Assembly (NCBI RefSeq): GCF_024166365.1
Contig: NC_064830.1
Span: forward strand, 89,140,968 to 89,204,967
Direction of reading: 5' to 3'
Origin: Elephas maximus indicus
Lineage: Eukaryota > Chordata > Mammalia > Proboscidea > Elephantidae
Length of the DNA: 64,000 bases
The notes under the pieces were generated by a model, which worked only from the letters and a program-made list of their open reading frames with translations, did not search any database and was not told where the DNA came from. Position numbers and translations under genes: made by a program. Of this stretch, positions 16,472 to 29,889 are shown one piece after another (positions within the stretch are counted from its first letter, which is position 1; every line of letters starts with the position of its first letter).

Positions 16472-16659
16472 GGCAGTGGGCTGGAAAGGGTGATGGAGTT
16501 AGCATTCACAGACAATACCACACACCAATGTCACCAGGGCGGCAAGAGTGATAGGAAAAGAGTGGCCTGGAGCCCCGGATGAGGCCCTCCCCTCAAGAGT
16601 GAGAATGGGAGGGGACAGGGGCCTGGAGTGTTGAGGGGGCAGCCTTAGAACACCTCCAC

Positions 16660-19173
<2,514 letters not shown>

Positions 19174-19392
19174 GGTGGTGGTAGTGGCAGGTTCCTGGGT
19201 AGAGGAAGCAGGTGGGGGAGGACTAGTTAGCTGGGCCTTCCCATGGTCTCCCAAACAGCAGTGTCCCTTGCCTGGAGGTCAGGGCAAATGTTCCCTACCT
19301 CCCCTGCCCCACACCCGGCAGGCCCTGAGCCATTTCCTGTCCCCAGCTCTCCCCTATACCCGGCTTCCCTAAACTAGGCCTGCCTCCTGTAC

Positions 19393-19546
19393 CTTTCCTA
19401 ACTCTGTGTGTTGCTGGGTGTTGCCCAGCTGAGGGTGGGGTTGTGCACTGGCATCTGGGGTAATGGAAAAGGCCAGAGCCAATGACAGATGGGTCATGTA
19501 GAAGCTGGACCCTTCTGGCTTGCGCCTTGCCATGGGGTCACCTTGC
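19393..19546 (-). CDS. ALDOA: Alternative 5' coding exon of ALDOA (418-aa form)
   Basis: The exon has an acceptor (ttgcttctag) at 19547-19548, an ATG at 19531-19533 and a GT donor after 19393. It codes for 47 residues beginning [20 protein letters not shown]. Spliced to the exon-2 acceptor at 19194, it adds seven more codons (EPATTTT) and runs in frame into MPHQYPAL, giving 418 aa. This matches in length and sequence style the longer human ALDOA isoform I know, and resembles the N-terminally extended sperm aldolase A of rodents, where the extension tethers the enzyme to the fibrous sheath. The exon and frame are seen; tissue use is inferred. Confidence 0.85.
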
Positions 19547-20279
19547 CTAGAAGCAAAACCGAACCGAAGTATTTTAGAATTAAAAGATCACATGCAGGGC
19601 AGAGAGCCCAACCCCCTCATCCAAAAGGGTCCAGAGAAGGGAAAGGGCTTTGTGCTCAAAGCCACACAACACAACGGCCAGATCTGAGATTTGAACCCAG
19701 ATCTTCTGACTGCCATAGGGGTGTGTTCCTTCCAATCCACCTTAACTCCCAGGGCTAGCCCAGACTCCCATGCCTCAAGGACATTCCAAGGTCAAGCCCC
19801 ACCTCCAGGTTAAACCCATTAGAAAGAAGTTATTAAGAAAAAAGCAAAAGGGCAATAAGAGGCCCAGGAAAGGGCAGCAGAGCTTGTAGGCCCCACGTGG
19901 AGAAAAAGGTAAGGTCTGTCGTCCTCACTGCTCATACAGGAAAAAAATGTGGAGGAGAGGCAAGTGCCCCACCCCTTCCCCTGAAAAATATTCCTGTCTA
20001 CTCGGATGGCTGCAGCTGTTCCAAGCTCAGAATCAAGGTCACCCGGTAAGGAAAGACAAGGAAAGTATTCATGGGTAAGCACATTCAGTCAAGGGGTTTC
20101 CCCTCATCACCAGGGGAGCCCCTTTTCCCAGGAAGGGAACAACCTCTCACTTGTGGGAGCCCTGAGGTGGCATATAGGGTAGTCCCCAACCCTCGCTATC
20201 TCTTAGGATCTCTGTAGAGACAAAGGTGCCATAATTCGTGCAAGAGAGGGGGACGATGGTCCTCCACCTCATCCTGCTT

Positions 20280-21430
20280 CCTCCTGCGCCATGACTCAGC
20301 GCGCGGAGTCACTGCATTGCGCAGCAAACCGAGGTAGCTTAAGTTGGGGAAAGTTCGGGGGTCTGGGCTGGGAGCTGGAGTGTGTGTGTGTGATGGGGCA
20401 GGGCGAAATACTGGGATGTGGGGGTCTCCGAACCAACGCCCGCCCCGCCACTGTCCCCTGGACCCTTCTCCACTGTCCCTGATCTAACCCTCGCACGTGG
20501 CCAGGGGCGCTCACCTGGCACAGGAAAGGGGTGGACTTGAGGACTGCAGCGGCGGAGGGCGGCGGGTGGACTGCGAGAACGAACACAGCGGTCGTCACCA
20601 GCACTCGAGTTCTGCGGCGCGTTCCAAAAAGAACGCAGCCTATTCAGCTCCCGAGGGGGCGGGCAGCAGGGAGGCGGTACCAGACCCTTTAAAGGCACCG
20701 CACCACCCTCCGCCGGGTTTTTTCCTTTACAGGGGGCAGGGGAGCGCCCCAGCGTCCAATTGCAGGGTAGTAACTCTGTCAGAGGCCGCCCCGAAAAGCA
20801 AAGCCCGGAGGCGGGGCTGGGAGGCGGCAGGGGGGCGAGAACTTGATCCCTCCCCTGCTCCCCCGGACGTGACTCGGGCCACATCCTGCGGGTCGCCGGG
20901 GCCCTCCCCTTCTTCTCCCCTTTTCCCCCAGCCTGGCGCGCTCTGGCCTGCCGTGACTCAGCCCGATTTTTGGCACCGGGGAAGTTGGGGGCAGGGTGGG
21001 GGTAAGCGCGTGGAAGACCCAGGAAAGATGAAGGCTCAGCTTCCCCACCCAGGCCAGCCCAGTGGCCCGGGCAGCACCAGCTTCCAGTCTGCGTTTAGGC
21101 AGCGTGTCACATTGTAACAGAATCGAGAGGTCAGGCGTCTACTGCGGGCTCTCAGCGCAGGGCCCGGGCCGCCCCCTTCCCGCGTCACCTGCCCAAGCTT
21201 AAGAAAGGCAGAGGAGAGGGCGGAGAGTTGACGCACAAGGAGCGCGAGCCGGCGGCTGAGGCTGGCGCGGGCGGAGGCGGGGCGGCAGCCGTGCCGGGTG
21301 TGGGCCCGGCGAGCGCCCCCGCCTCCTGCGTCCCATCCGGGAAGAGCAGCCGTGCCCGCGCACGCGCTCTCCGCCCACGGCCGGCGCGGACAAGCCGGAG
21401 CCTCCGCAGCCACTGAGAAACGCGGAAATT
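20280..21430 (-). promoter_or_regulatory. CpG-rich housekeeping promoter of ALDOA with non-coding exon
   Basis: Very GC-rich stretch with dense CpG. On the minus strand a likely non-coding exon ends at 20515 with a good donor (TGTGCCAG|GTGAGC). It starts near 20620, and its product would splice to 19194. CACGTG-type words (GCACGTGG near 20493, ACGTGAC near 20865) are candidate HIF/USF sites; ALDOA is a known hypoxia target. The long minus-strand open frame at 21036-21755 is a composition artefact. Confidence 0.65.
20290..20299 (+). promoter_or_regulatory. AP-1/antioxidant-type element
   Basis: ATGACTCAGC contains the TGACTCA AP-1 core followed by GC, as in MARE/ARE sites. It lies just downstream (with respect to ALDOA) of the CpG-rich promoter. 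A second TGACTCAGC is at 20953-20961. Motif seen; binding inferred. Confidence 0.4.
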
Positions 21431-21533
21431 GGCCTGCCGTGGCTCGGACCAAACAAGACTCGGGAATGTGAAACATCTTCCTTGGACCTGACTTCCCTCC
21501 AAAATAAAATCCGTCCCCGAGTTGATAAAACCA

Positions 21534-21678
21534 AAGACCAAACCCGTGGCCGTCCAGTAGATTCCGACTCATAGCGAAGCTACAGGACAGAGTAGAATAG
21601 CCCCGTATGGTTTCCAAGGTGCCGCTGGTGGATTCGAACTGCCGAGTTTTGGTTAGCAGTCGAGCTCTTAGACACTCC
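21534..21678 (-). repeat. AfroSINE copy 5
   Basis: Reverse-orientation short copy: 'gtccagtagattccgactca' and 'ggtggattcgaactgccgag' are complements of the AfroSINE tail and B-box. It separates the ALDOA CpG promoter from the candidate muscle promoter. Confidence 0.93.
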
Positions 21679-21784
21679 CACAAAATTCCCGAGCTTTCCA
21701 TTCCCCCTGGCCAGGCCTCCCCTCCCCCATCCAGACCCCCACAACCCAACCCCACTCCCGGCTCCGTTCCAGCCGGTGGCCGAC

Positions 21785-21962
21785 CTGCGAGGAGGCTGAA
21801 GGATCCGGCAGAGCCTGGTCAGCAGTGAGTGCGCCAGCTGCACTGGGGCTGGGTTATAAGGCCGCTCCTGTCCACCCTCCCCCCCACCCCACTGTCCCAA
21901 CCTTCTCCGGTGACCCCTGCCCTTTTCCCGCCACGGATTCGCTGGCAGGGACCTATATTTAG
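21785..21962 (-). promoter_or_regulatory. Candidate muscle promoter (pM) and exon of ALDOA
   Basis: Minus strand: a perfect MEF2 site CTATATTTAG at 21953-21962, a TATA-like TTATAA at 21854-21859 and an E-box CAGCTG near 21835. A short exon could run from about 21828 to 21785, ending CTCGCAG|GTCGGC. The order and spacing fit the known muscle-specific ALDOA promoter, which lies just upstream of the housekeeping one and uses MEF2. The elements are seen; the assignment is inferred. Confidence 0.5.
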
Positions 21963-22785
21963 GGAAACCTGAAGCCCCTGACATTCACACCAGCATAGGG
22001 CCCAAAGTGGGAGCAGGGTGAGGGGAAGGGACGAAGTCACAGACCTGCCCTACTGGAGGGGGGGGGGGCGGGAAGAGGGAGGGCTCTGCCCACTCACCAG
22101 CAGTAAAGAAAAAATTTCTTCCTTGGAAATCCAGGCTGAGGCCCTTGGTTGTCAAGGGAAATAAGTCTTTGGGCAGGGATCTGTGGAGAGGGTAGAAGGG
22201 TGCTCATGGTGTGGCTCTCCTTGCCTTCCTCCCGGTGGCCCCTGCGATGAGCCCCTCCTCTCCTGACTGGACTTTGGTGGTGGCTGTTGTGATTCTCTGG
22301 AGCCCATTTCCTTAGAGGGAGAGTAGAGGCAGGCACTACACTTGCCCCCCCTGCCTGCCCCCAAATAACCAAGAGTCCATGGACAGGAATGTGGCTGGGG
22401 CACACCTATATCCCGGTACTCCAGGTCCAAGTTCCTCCCATAACGCTGTCTGTGGTTGGCTGTGGTTGGCAGTGTCCCCCACGCTCACCTTCAAATATAT
22501 ACAGTAAGCTTGGAGAGGGGAAGAGGAGGGCAGGGGTACCTGCCAGAGCACTAGCCCTTCTCTCTTTTGGCCCTCAGAAGGGGCTGCAGTCCGGCTGGCC
22601 AAGGCCACTCTGAGTCCTGCCCCGGAGGGAGCGAGGCCCTCCACCGCTGCTTCACAGGCCAGTGACCTAGGCCAGCCATTTGTAGTTCCAGTAGCCTGGA
22701 GAAAGGTGTCCTGAGGCCCCCTAGGAAGCAGGGCACGTGGGCCCTGGGGGCTGGCCACTCCCCAAAGGGCAGGGACCCTGGGTCC

Positions 22786-25700
22786 TCATCGGAGCTTGAT
22801 CTCAAAGCAGAGGCAGTTGAGGCTCTGGCAGTCAGGAAGTTGGCATGCACAGGCACAGTCGCAGAGTGGGCAGCAGTGGGGACAGTGAGGGGCCCAACCC
22901 TAAGAAAGAAGAGAGAGGGGTGAGGGAGGTGGGCAGGAGGAAGGGACCCAGACCCTAAAGCTGTTTCCCTCTCAGGGAAGAAGGAATAGAGAGGCCTGAA
23001 AGTCACATTTTCCCAGTGGAATAGAGAATATCATTTCAGCAATAATGAAATGTTCTGAACCAAGTTCAGGAGTGGGAAGAAATTATTCAGGGGGTTCTCT
23101 CCTTCTTCCCATTTTATAGATGAAGAGACTTAGGGCCAGAGACCTGGCCCACATTAGACTTTGGGTGCCACAATGTCCAGCTCAAAGATGGGTCTATTAC
23201 ATCCTCATGGCCTCTACCATTTGCAGTTCAGAGTTAATAGACATGCAGATTTTCTTCCCAATTTTCAGTTTTATTTCCATCATAAAAATACTGTTAGGTT
23301 TTTGAGTTCTTTGGCATGCAAACTAACTGCAGGATCTCATTCATCATTCATTTTCTCAGCCAGCCAGTCAATAAGCATTTTTGAGCACCTACTCTGTGCA
23401 AGGCACGGATCACATTCATGAATAATTAAAACAATCTTTTTAGGTTTCTTTTTGAAAACGGTCATTTTCATATTAAAAAATTTTAATTAAAAAAGTTCTG
23501 TCATGAAAGGGCCACATGAATCAGAGACTACATCATCCTGAGACCAGAAGAACTAGATGGTGCCCGGCTACAATTGATGACTGCCCTGACAGAGAACACA
23601 AGAGAGCCCCTGAGGGAGGAGGAGAGCAGTGGGATGCAGACCCCAGATTCTCATAAAAAGACCAGACTTAATGGTCTGAGACTAGAAGGATCCCAGTGGT
23701 CATGGCCCCCCGACCTTTTGTTGGCCCAGGACAGGAGCCATTCCTGAGGCCAACTCTTTGGATGTGGACTGGACGGTGGGTTGGAGGGGGACGCTGGTGA
23801 GGGGTGAGCTTCTTGGATCGGGTGGACATTTGAGACTATGTTGTTATCTCCTGCCTGGAGGGGAGATGAGAGCGTAGAGGGGGTTAGAAGCTGGTGAAAT
23901 GGACACGAAAAGAGAGAGTAGAGGGAGGGAGTGGGCTGTCTTAATAAAGAAAAAAATAGGGGGAGAGTAATTGGGAGTATGTGGCAAGGTGTATATAAGT
24001 TTTTGTGTGAGAGACTGACTTGATTTGTAAACTTTCATTTAAAGCACGATAAAAATTATTAAAAAAAAAAAAGTTCTGTTGTTTTCAGTTATCAGAACCC
24101 TGAGAGAGGGGAGCGATTTGCCCAAAAGAACACAACTAAGGAAAGGAGCTGGGAGGGAGCCTGCAGCTGGTCTGCCTGCTTTTGGTCCTGTGATCCACCC
24201 TCGACCCCATATGGCCCCACTCCTAGCCTCCTATGACCATCACCTCCTTCCTGGGTTTGCAAGGGCAGTTCATTTCACTCTCTGCAGAGCTAGCATGGGA
24301 CGCATGCTCAGTAGGTATATGAACTACGGATGAATGTTGAATGAATGGATGAATCAAAGCATATCATTTTTCCCTCTTTAGGCAGAAACAGAAGGTCTGT
24401 CTCCTGGGGAACAGGAATGGCATGTTTTTAGAGACAGGAAGGGAGAACCGGCCCACACCAACCCACTCCTCTTCTGCCCAGAGACAGGGATGATCTGTGG
24501 CTGCTTCGGGCAAGGACAGGTGTCAGGCCAAGCAGTTGGAGTGAGACACACCCAGGATGGCTGTGTGACAGAAGATTGGCTCCTTGACGCCAGAGGCAGA
24601 GCTGACGACAGCCACAGGTGCACAGCTCAGTCAGAGACCAGGCCAAGCCAGGAATAGGGAAATGACCTTTCAAACAGCTGAGGTTTTCGGGGTGCAGTGT
24701 CAGATGATTAGTGAGATCAGATATCACTTGGGGCTCTAGTGAGGAATGGCGTTCTGCCATCTACAGGGAGCAGAGTCTCAGTTGGGCTGGTGCCACCGCC
24801 ATCAGAACTGCCTCGCAGAGAGGAGGCTAGAAGTATCATGGTAGCAAGGACAGCAAAGCAGTCTCCTTGTGTTTGATGAGGGTGTGGTTTGGAGTGTCTC
24901 TGGGGAGTCACGGTCTGGGGATGTCATCAGCTGTGCTGGGTTTGGAGGACCACACCGTCATTCTGTGTGCAGAACTTGTGGTTGAGGGACACTGCGCTGC
25001 CCTCATCTCAAAGAAAGTATTAAAAGCGTTCCTTGGCTCTGTCCCCTGGAAGGGTTTAGAGCTAGCCATTAATAACTGCCTAATGGATTTCTTGACTCTC
25101 ACAAGCAGCCATGTGGCTTCTCTGGAAGGAAGAACCTGCTGTTTAAGTACATTAAACAAGGACTCCACAAGACTGTTATACCTTTTGTTTCTCTAGGGGC
25201 TACATTTTAATATCTCTGGAAATTTTTTCACTTTGCTTTTGTGAGGGCCAGCCATCTACCTTACTGGTTAGAACTCAGGCTCTGGAGTCGGTCAGGCCTG
25301 GGTATGAATCTCAGTTGGCTAATTTGTGTTTTGAAGCTCAGATTCCTCATCTCTGAAACAAATAAAACACCTACTTCATAGGGTCATTGTGGGAAATCAG
25401 TGAAAGAACTGAGCATGATGCCTGGTACACAGTGAACACTCAGTAAAAGAGACCCGTTCTTATTATCATAGTTCTGTCTCCCTTTAGTAGTTCTTAACCC
25501 TGGTGTGCATCAGAATCACCTGAGAACTTCTTAAAAATCCACCACCGACAGTCCCATCCCAGACCTACAGAGTGTGGGGCCTGGGTGCCTGGATTTCCTT
25601 TTAAGCCCCAGATCTGCTGCTGATCACATCATCGCTCACATTCTATTAGAATTGCCTTTTCTGCCTTCAGAAGGTATAAGCCCCTTGAGGGCTGGGAACT

Positions 25701-28700
25701 TGTCTATCTTGTCGGCACAGTGACTCCATAATCTTTGATTAGCAAGTAAATAAGTGAGTGGATGAATTGGATTATCTTAGCCTGCCTGTGGAAGAAGAGA
25801 GGAAGAGAAACCTTGGTTTGTGTCCTGGATGGCCCACCTGCACAACCTCAGGTGAGTCACTCAAGGCTCTGTAAGCCTCAGTTTCTATAACTGTAAAATA
25901 GGCAACAGCTTTGTAACTCCTGCAACAATTCTACAAATTTGTGGATATTATTATTACTATCAGGAAACTGAGGGCTAGACCTTTAAATGTGCTTTGTGGA
26001 AAGCCAGATGAAGACTGAGAAGGACCCTGCTCCAGCCTCCACTGTACTAGATTCACTCTTGGCGCCAATGGAAGCCAGACAGGATCAGCCCCTGAGGCCT
26101 CCAGCTCTGGAGGGGAAGATGGGAGGGGCCAGTCCTTCCTTACAGGGCACCTCACTCCATCCTCACTCCCAAGGAGGAGTTGGGCCCCTGACTATTCACT
26201 TCATGTGGGCAGAAAGGGAAGGGGATGGGGTATGCCCAGGCCAGGGGGCCAGAGATCATTTTCTAATTGAGCTTTCCTTATAAAAATATTTAGGACCCAG
26301 GGTCATCTCTTTCTCCGCTGTACCCCTTCAGCCCCAGCCCTGGGACCCCAGCCCCCAGCTATGTCTGAGAAAGCAGAAGCAGACTATTTGAAAGAGGAGA
26401 GCTCCTTGCCTCATAATTTATTTCAAAACTCAAAGCATCTCCTAGGGATTTGTACCAACTCCACTTAGCCCAAGTTATGAATTTGCTGAGGCTTGGTCTT
26501 TTGACCTCACCCTCCTCTCCTGAGCCTTCAAGGTCATTACTCCAGAGAGTAGGAACTTTGCTCTCTAAATCTCTGAGCCCAAAATAATCACTACCCAGGA
26601 AGGTGGTTGATGACACTGAACATCTTTATACCGGCAAATACAAAAACGGCCCATCTTCTTCGAGCCAGGCTTTTCTCTGAGGATTCCATTTCAACTAACG
26701 TGATGGAGCAGTTTGCTAAGTGAGGCTCGACTGTGTAACATTGAAGAAGTGACTAAATTCCCTAAGCCAGTCTGTTCCTCTGCAAAAGGAGGGACCATCT
26801 GCTTCTGTAAAGATTACAGCCAAGGAAACCCTATGGGGCAGTTCTATCCTGTCACATGGGGTTGCTCTGAGTTGCAATCAACACCCAACAACAACATCTA
26901 CATGTACAGGCATGGATAGGTGGCCAAGTGATAGCAAGTTTTAAAAAGGCAAGTTGCAGCTATGATAAGACAGAATATGTGGTATCAGCCCATTTTTGCC
27001 AAATAATAGTAAAACACAGCTGTGATTGAACTGTATATTTGTATATGAGGGACATATACAAAATGTAGCTACCTTGAATTGGGAGCTGGTTTATAAAGTG
27101 ATTTGTACTTCCCATGTATTTCTATCAGGCAGGTTTTGTAAACAATGCTCTTTGTAACCAGGGAAAAAAAAAAGAATAGAGACAGGTTATTTAAAATACC
27201 CAGCTCTCTGGGTATTAGAAAAAATAATAATTCTACAAAGTGCTTGGAACAATGTGTGGAGCACAGCATTCACTCAGTGAACAGGGGCAGCTCTGTGACA
27301 GGCTGTTTTTAACTACGATTTTCAGAAGCGTTGAGTGTGTGCCATACACTCACATACGTCACCTTTCTCCAGCTGTCACCTTCTTTTCTTTTCTTCAAGT
27401 AGCTTTCCTCATCAGAAATTGTCTCATGTTGTGTATGTTGTTTTGGGCTGTCTCCTCCTGACCCAGTACTTGGACCTGTGCCTGGCCTTAAGTAGGTGCT
27501 CAGTAATAAATGTTGTTGAACAAATGAATGAATGCCCAGATAGTACCCAGATCAGTGGCTCAGTGGGTCAGGGGGTAGGAATGGCACTCACAGCTTCGGT
27601 GGGCTGGGGGCAGCAGGCATCCAAGCAGAGGGCTGGGCTAGGCAGAGGGAAGTCGCAGGCTTCCGCACAGGTCCAGCAGCAGTCTTGGCGCTCTGAAGCA
27701 CTTGGTTTCCTGCAGGGGGAGCTGCAGTCTGTGCAGCAGCCCTGGGCCTAGGAGATGGCAGGGCTCAGGATCTGGGCCAGGCGCTAGGCAGGGACAGCCA
27801 AGAGTCTTGGCTTTTGGGAGAGGAGCAGGAGAAGCTTTGGCTGGGGACAGGAAAGGAGAGACCTCAGGAAAAGGATAGATGTGAGGACTAAATGGCAAAG
27901 GTGTTTGAGGGCAAGAGTATGTGGACAGGTGGACAGGATGACTGGGACCCTCTTCCCCACAGACACCACCGTTTATCCCCGACCACGCTTCTCACCAGCA
28001 GGCAGTGCCTAATCAGAAGTACTAGGCCCAGCAGCAACAAATAGACGCCCACAGCGATGAAGACGATGGCAGGGATGGGTAGCAGCAGGGAAGGGATGCT
28101 GACAGGAGCCGGGGTTGGATTCCACGGGCTAGAGGAGACCTGGGTGAGCACAGGAGGGAGGGCTGACAAGGAGGAGGGGAAGGGCTGCAGGAACACAGGA
28201 ATGCCAGAAGGTACACAGAAGTGGCTGGGAGAAGGGGAGGAACAACCACCAGATGGTGGGGAGAGAGTCAATAGGACTACATCCTGACTTACAATCTTGT
28301 CCCCCAAACCTGCCTTTTTTCCCTGCCATTCCTGTTTCAGCACCTTCAGGGTCATTCTAGACTTTCCTGAGACTTATTTGCCCTCCTTTCAGAATACCTC
28401 TCCAAATACTCCCTTGTCTCTAACTCCACTGCCACTGCCACTGCCTCAGCCCACATTCCTGGCCCCTACAAAGCACTTGGTTGCTAATCATAAGGTAGGC
28501 AGTTCGAACCCACCAGTCACTCTATGGAAAAAAGATGTGGCAGTCTACTTCCATAAAGATTCCAGCCTTGGAAACCCCATGGGGCAGTTCTACTCTGTCC
28601 TATAGGGTTGCTATAAGTCCGGATTGACCGGACAGCAACTGGTTTGGTTTTGGTTTTGGAAGTGTCTTCCAGCCTACAGTTTTGCCCATCTTCACACCAA

Positions 28701-29152
28701 CTGTCCTTGCGTATACCTCTCTTCCTTACAATCCATCAATGGCTCCCACAGAATTAGTCTAAACTTTTAAAGTAACAAAACCCCTAATCTGGCCCTGCCT
28801 ACCTCTCCCTTCATCTCCTGGCCCCCCACTCCAGCCGCGCTGAAGTTTTACCCTTCCCTAAATACCCCAACCTGTCTCACTCCCCAGACCTCTGCCCATG
28901 CTGCTCCCTCTGCCTGGAATGCCTTTTTTCCTTGATTGCTTGACAAAATCCTCGTCAACATCTTGTCAGGTCCAGTGGTCCCCTCCCCTAGGCAGTCCAT
29001 CCCTCTAACTCTCTCTCACAGCTGTTGTCCTCAGCTGGAAGGGTCTATGTTGAGTAAAGAACCCCCTCCCCAGTCCAGGGGCTCGAAGGCTGGCAAAGGT
29101 GCTTGCTGAGGGGGAGGACCAGGGAGGGGAAGGGGCCTGGACTCACGTCCAT
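22786..29152 (-). CDS. Small cysteine-rich single-pass membrane protein (4 coding exons, 139 aa)
   Basis: Minus-strand coding exons: 29152-29147, 28139-27996, 27747-27592 and 22899-22786. They sum to 420 nt (139 aa plus a stop), and every intron is phase 0. Donors GTGAGT, GTGAGA and GTGAGT pair with CAG, TAG and TAG acceptors. The ATG lies in a 36-nt exon (29182-29147) with an in-frame TGA upstream, which fixes the start. The protein begins with a short Ser/Pro-rich segment. One hydrophobic helix follows at about residues 23-45 (PAIVFIAVGVYLLLLGLVLL), ending in IRHCLL. The tail then holds 21 cysteines in 89 residues, with motifs such as CCTDCSSPC, DCCWTC and CDCACAC, and ends NCLCFEIKLR. The positive residues after the helix suggest a cytosolic tail, perhaps palmitoylated or metal-binding. 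I do not recognise a named family. I recall only that a poorly characterised predicted gene exists upstream of human ALDOA. Confidence 0.8.
23505..24073 (+). repeat. Afrotherian interspersed repeat, copy A (RTE-like 3' end?)
   Basis: About 570 bp ending in a run of A after 'aaagcacgataaaaattatt'. It shares the same order of blocks with 48845-49320 (for example 'tgcctggaggggagatgaga' and 'gtgagagactgacttgattt'). 'aactagatggtgcccggct' also matches the reversed copy at 43262-43935. The poly-A end shows retrotransposition; assignment to an RTE-type LINE is a guess. Confidence 0.6.
25265..25450 (+). repeat. MIR
   Basis: Near-complete MIR: 'aggctctggagtcggtcagg', 'tgggtatgaatctcagttgg', 'cagattcctcatctctgaaa' and 'gatgcctggtacacagtgaa'. 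Confidence 0.8.
26786..26893 (+). repeat. AfroSINE copy 6 (5'-truncated)
   Basis: Only the 3' half is present, from the 'ctgcttctgtaaagattaca' block to a (CAACAA) tail. It derives from the long form. Confidence 0.85.
28470..28657 (+). repeat. AfroSINE copy 7 (long form)
   Basis: Lacks the first 20 or so bases but keeps the internal 'aaagatgtggcagtctactt' block and a GGTTTGGTTTTGG tail. It lies in intron 1 of the cysteine-rich gene. Confidence 0.93.
28680..29045 (+). repeat. L2-type LINE fragment
   Basis: Words typical of L2: 'aacccctaatctggccctgc', 'cccatgctgctccctctgcc' and 'tggaatgccttttttcc'. Ends about 100 bp before the ATG exon of the cysteine-rich gene. Confidence 0.65.
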
Positions 29153-29282
29153 GGGGCAGGGCAGCGCCAGTCAGTCCAGGAGCTGCAGGGAAAGAAGGTC
29201 CTGGGTTTCAGAGCCTCGGAGGGGCCGTTGGACTGGAATGACCAGTCTCGTTCTCCCATTTCCAGTTTAGGTAAGGTGAGGC

Positions 29283-29710
29283 TCAGCTACAGCCCCTGGT
29301 CCAGACGGTGGGAGTCCGGGTCCAGAGAGTCGAGGGCGGCGCCTCCCTCGCAACCTCCAGGCCCGCCCCGGTCACATCCTGCCGTTGTCCCCACACCTCG
29401 GGCTTCCTCCGCCGACCCACCCCCATCACCTGCACCCTTGGAGCCGCCGTCTGTTCAGAGATTCCGCGAGGCGGTCGGTCCGGCCGGCGGTGGCGGCAAT
29501 GCCGCCCAGAAATCATCCGCTGCTTCTTGGCGTTGCCATGGGGAACGAGAGCACCGCTCCTACGGCGGCCGCCGGGACCCAAACCTCCTCCGCCCGCGTC
29601 TCTTCGCCTTTTTCTTTCTTCTTTGGCCGCTAGTTCTTAGCGGCGATTCGCGGGGCTTTCCCCTCGTTACTGACTGGAAAGACGAGTTCCCGCCACCACC
29701 GGCCTAGCTC
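29283..29710. promoter_or_regulatory. CpG-rich, probably bidirectional promoter
   Basis: Dense CpG and high GC. To the left on the minus strand lie the cysteine-rich gene and the distal ALDOA transcripts. To the right on the plus strand lie the upstream TLCD3B exons. In human the distal ALDOA and TLCD3B transcripts start close together head to head (recalled), which fits this location. An RFX X-box-like word, GTTGCCATGGGGAAC, is at 29532-29546. A plus-strand frame beginning MGNESTAPTA at 29538 is short and unsupported. Confidence 0.6.
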
Positions 29711-29889
29711 GGATCCTCAGCATATGATGGACGTCGGAGGAGACATCCAGGGCCCTAGGGCGCTACGAAGGGAGGACTGAACCCCCAGAATACGCCATCA
29801 ACTTGCCGGTGTGATTTCAGCCAAGTCAGTGAGCCTTACTGAGTTGTTTTCACGTCTGCCTCACGGAGGTATTGTAAAAATCAAAACTC

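Larger units (their letters stand above)
22900..27591. other. Long intron of the cysteine-rich gene
   Basis: No other gene is recognised. Contents: an afrotherian repeat at 23505-24073, MIR/L2-like pieces (23330-23420, 25265-25450, 27470-27530) and a truncated AfroSINE (26786-26893). An AT-rich TATAAAAATA/MEF2-like core lies at 26279-26288. The rest is unremarkable. Confidence 0.5.

Noticed and set aside
21036-21755. Minus-strand open frame of 239 codons in the ALDOA CpG-rich promoter
   Set aside because: GC-rich sequence has few stop codons. The product is Ala/Arg/Pro-rich without a domain, and it runs through an AfroSINE.
29538-29633. Plus-strand frame starting MGNESTAPTA in the bidirectional promoter
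   Set aside because: Only about 31 codons, with no clear donor or family match. It could be a real leader or microprotein, but the sequence alone does not support it.
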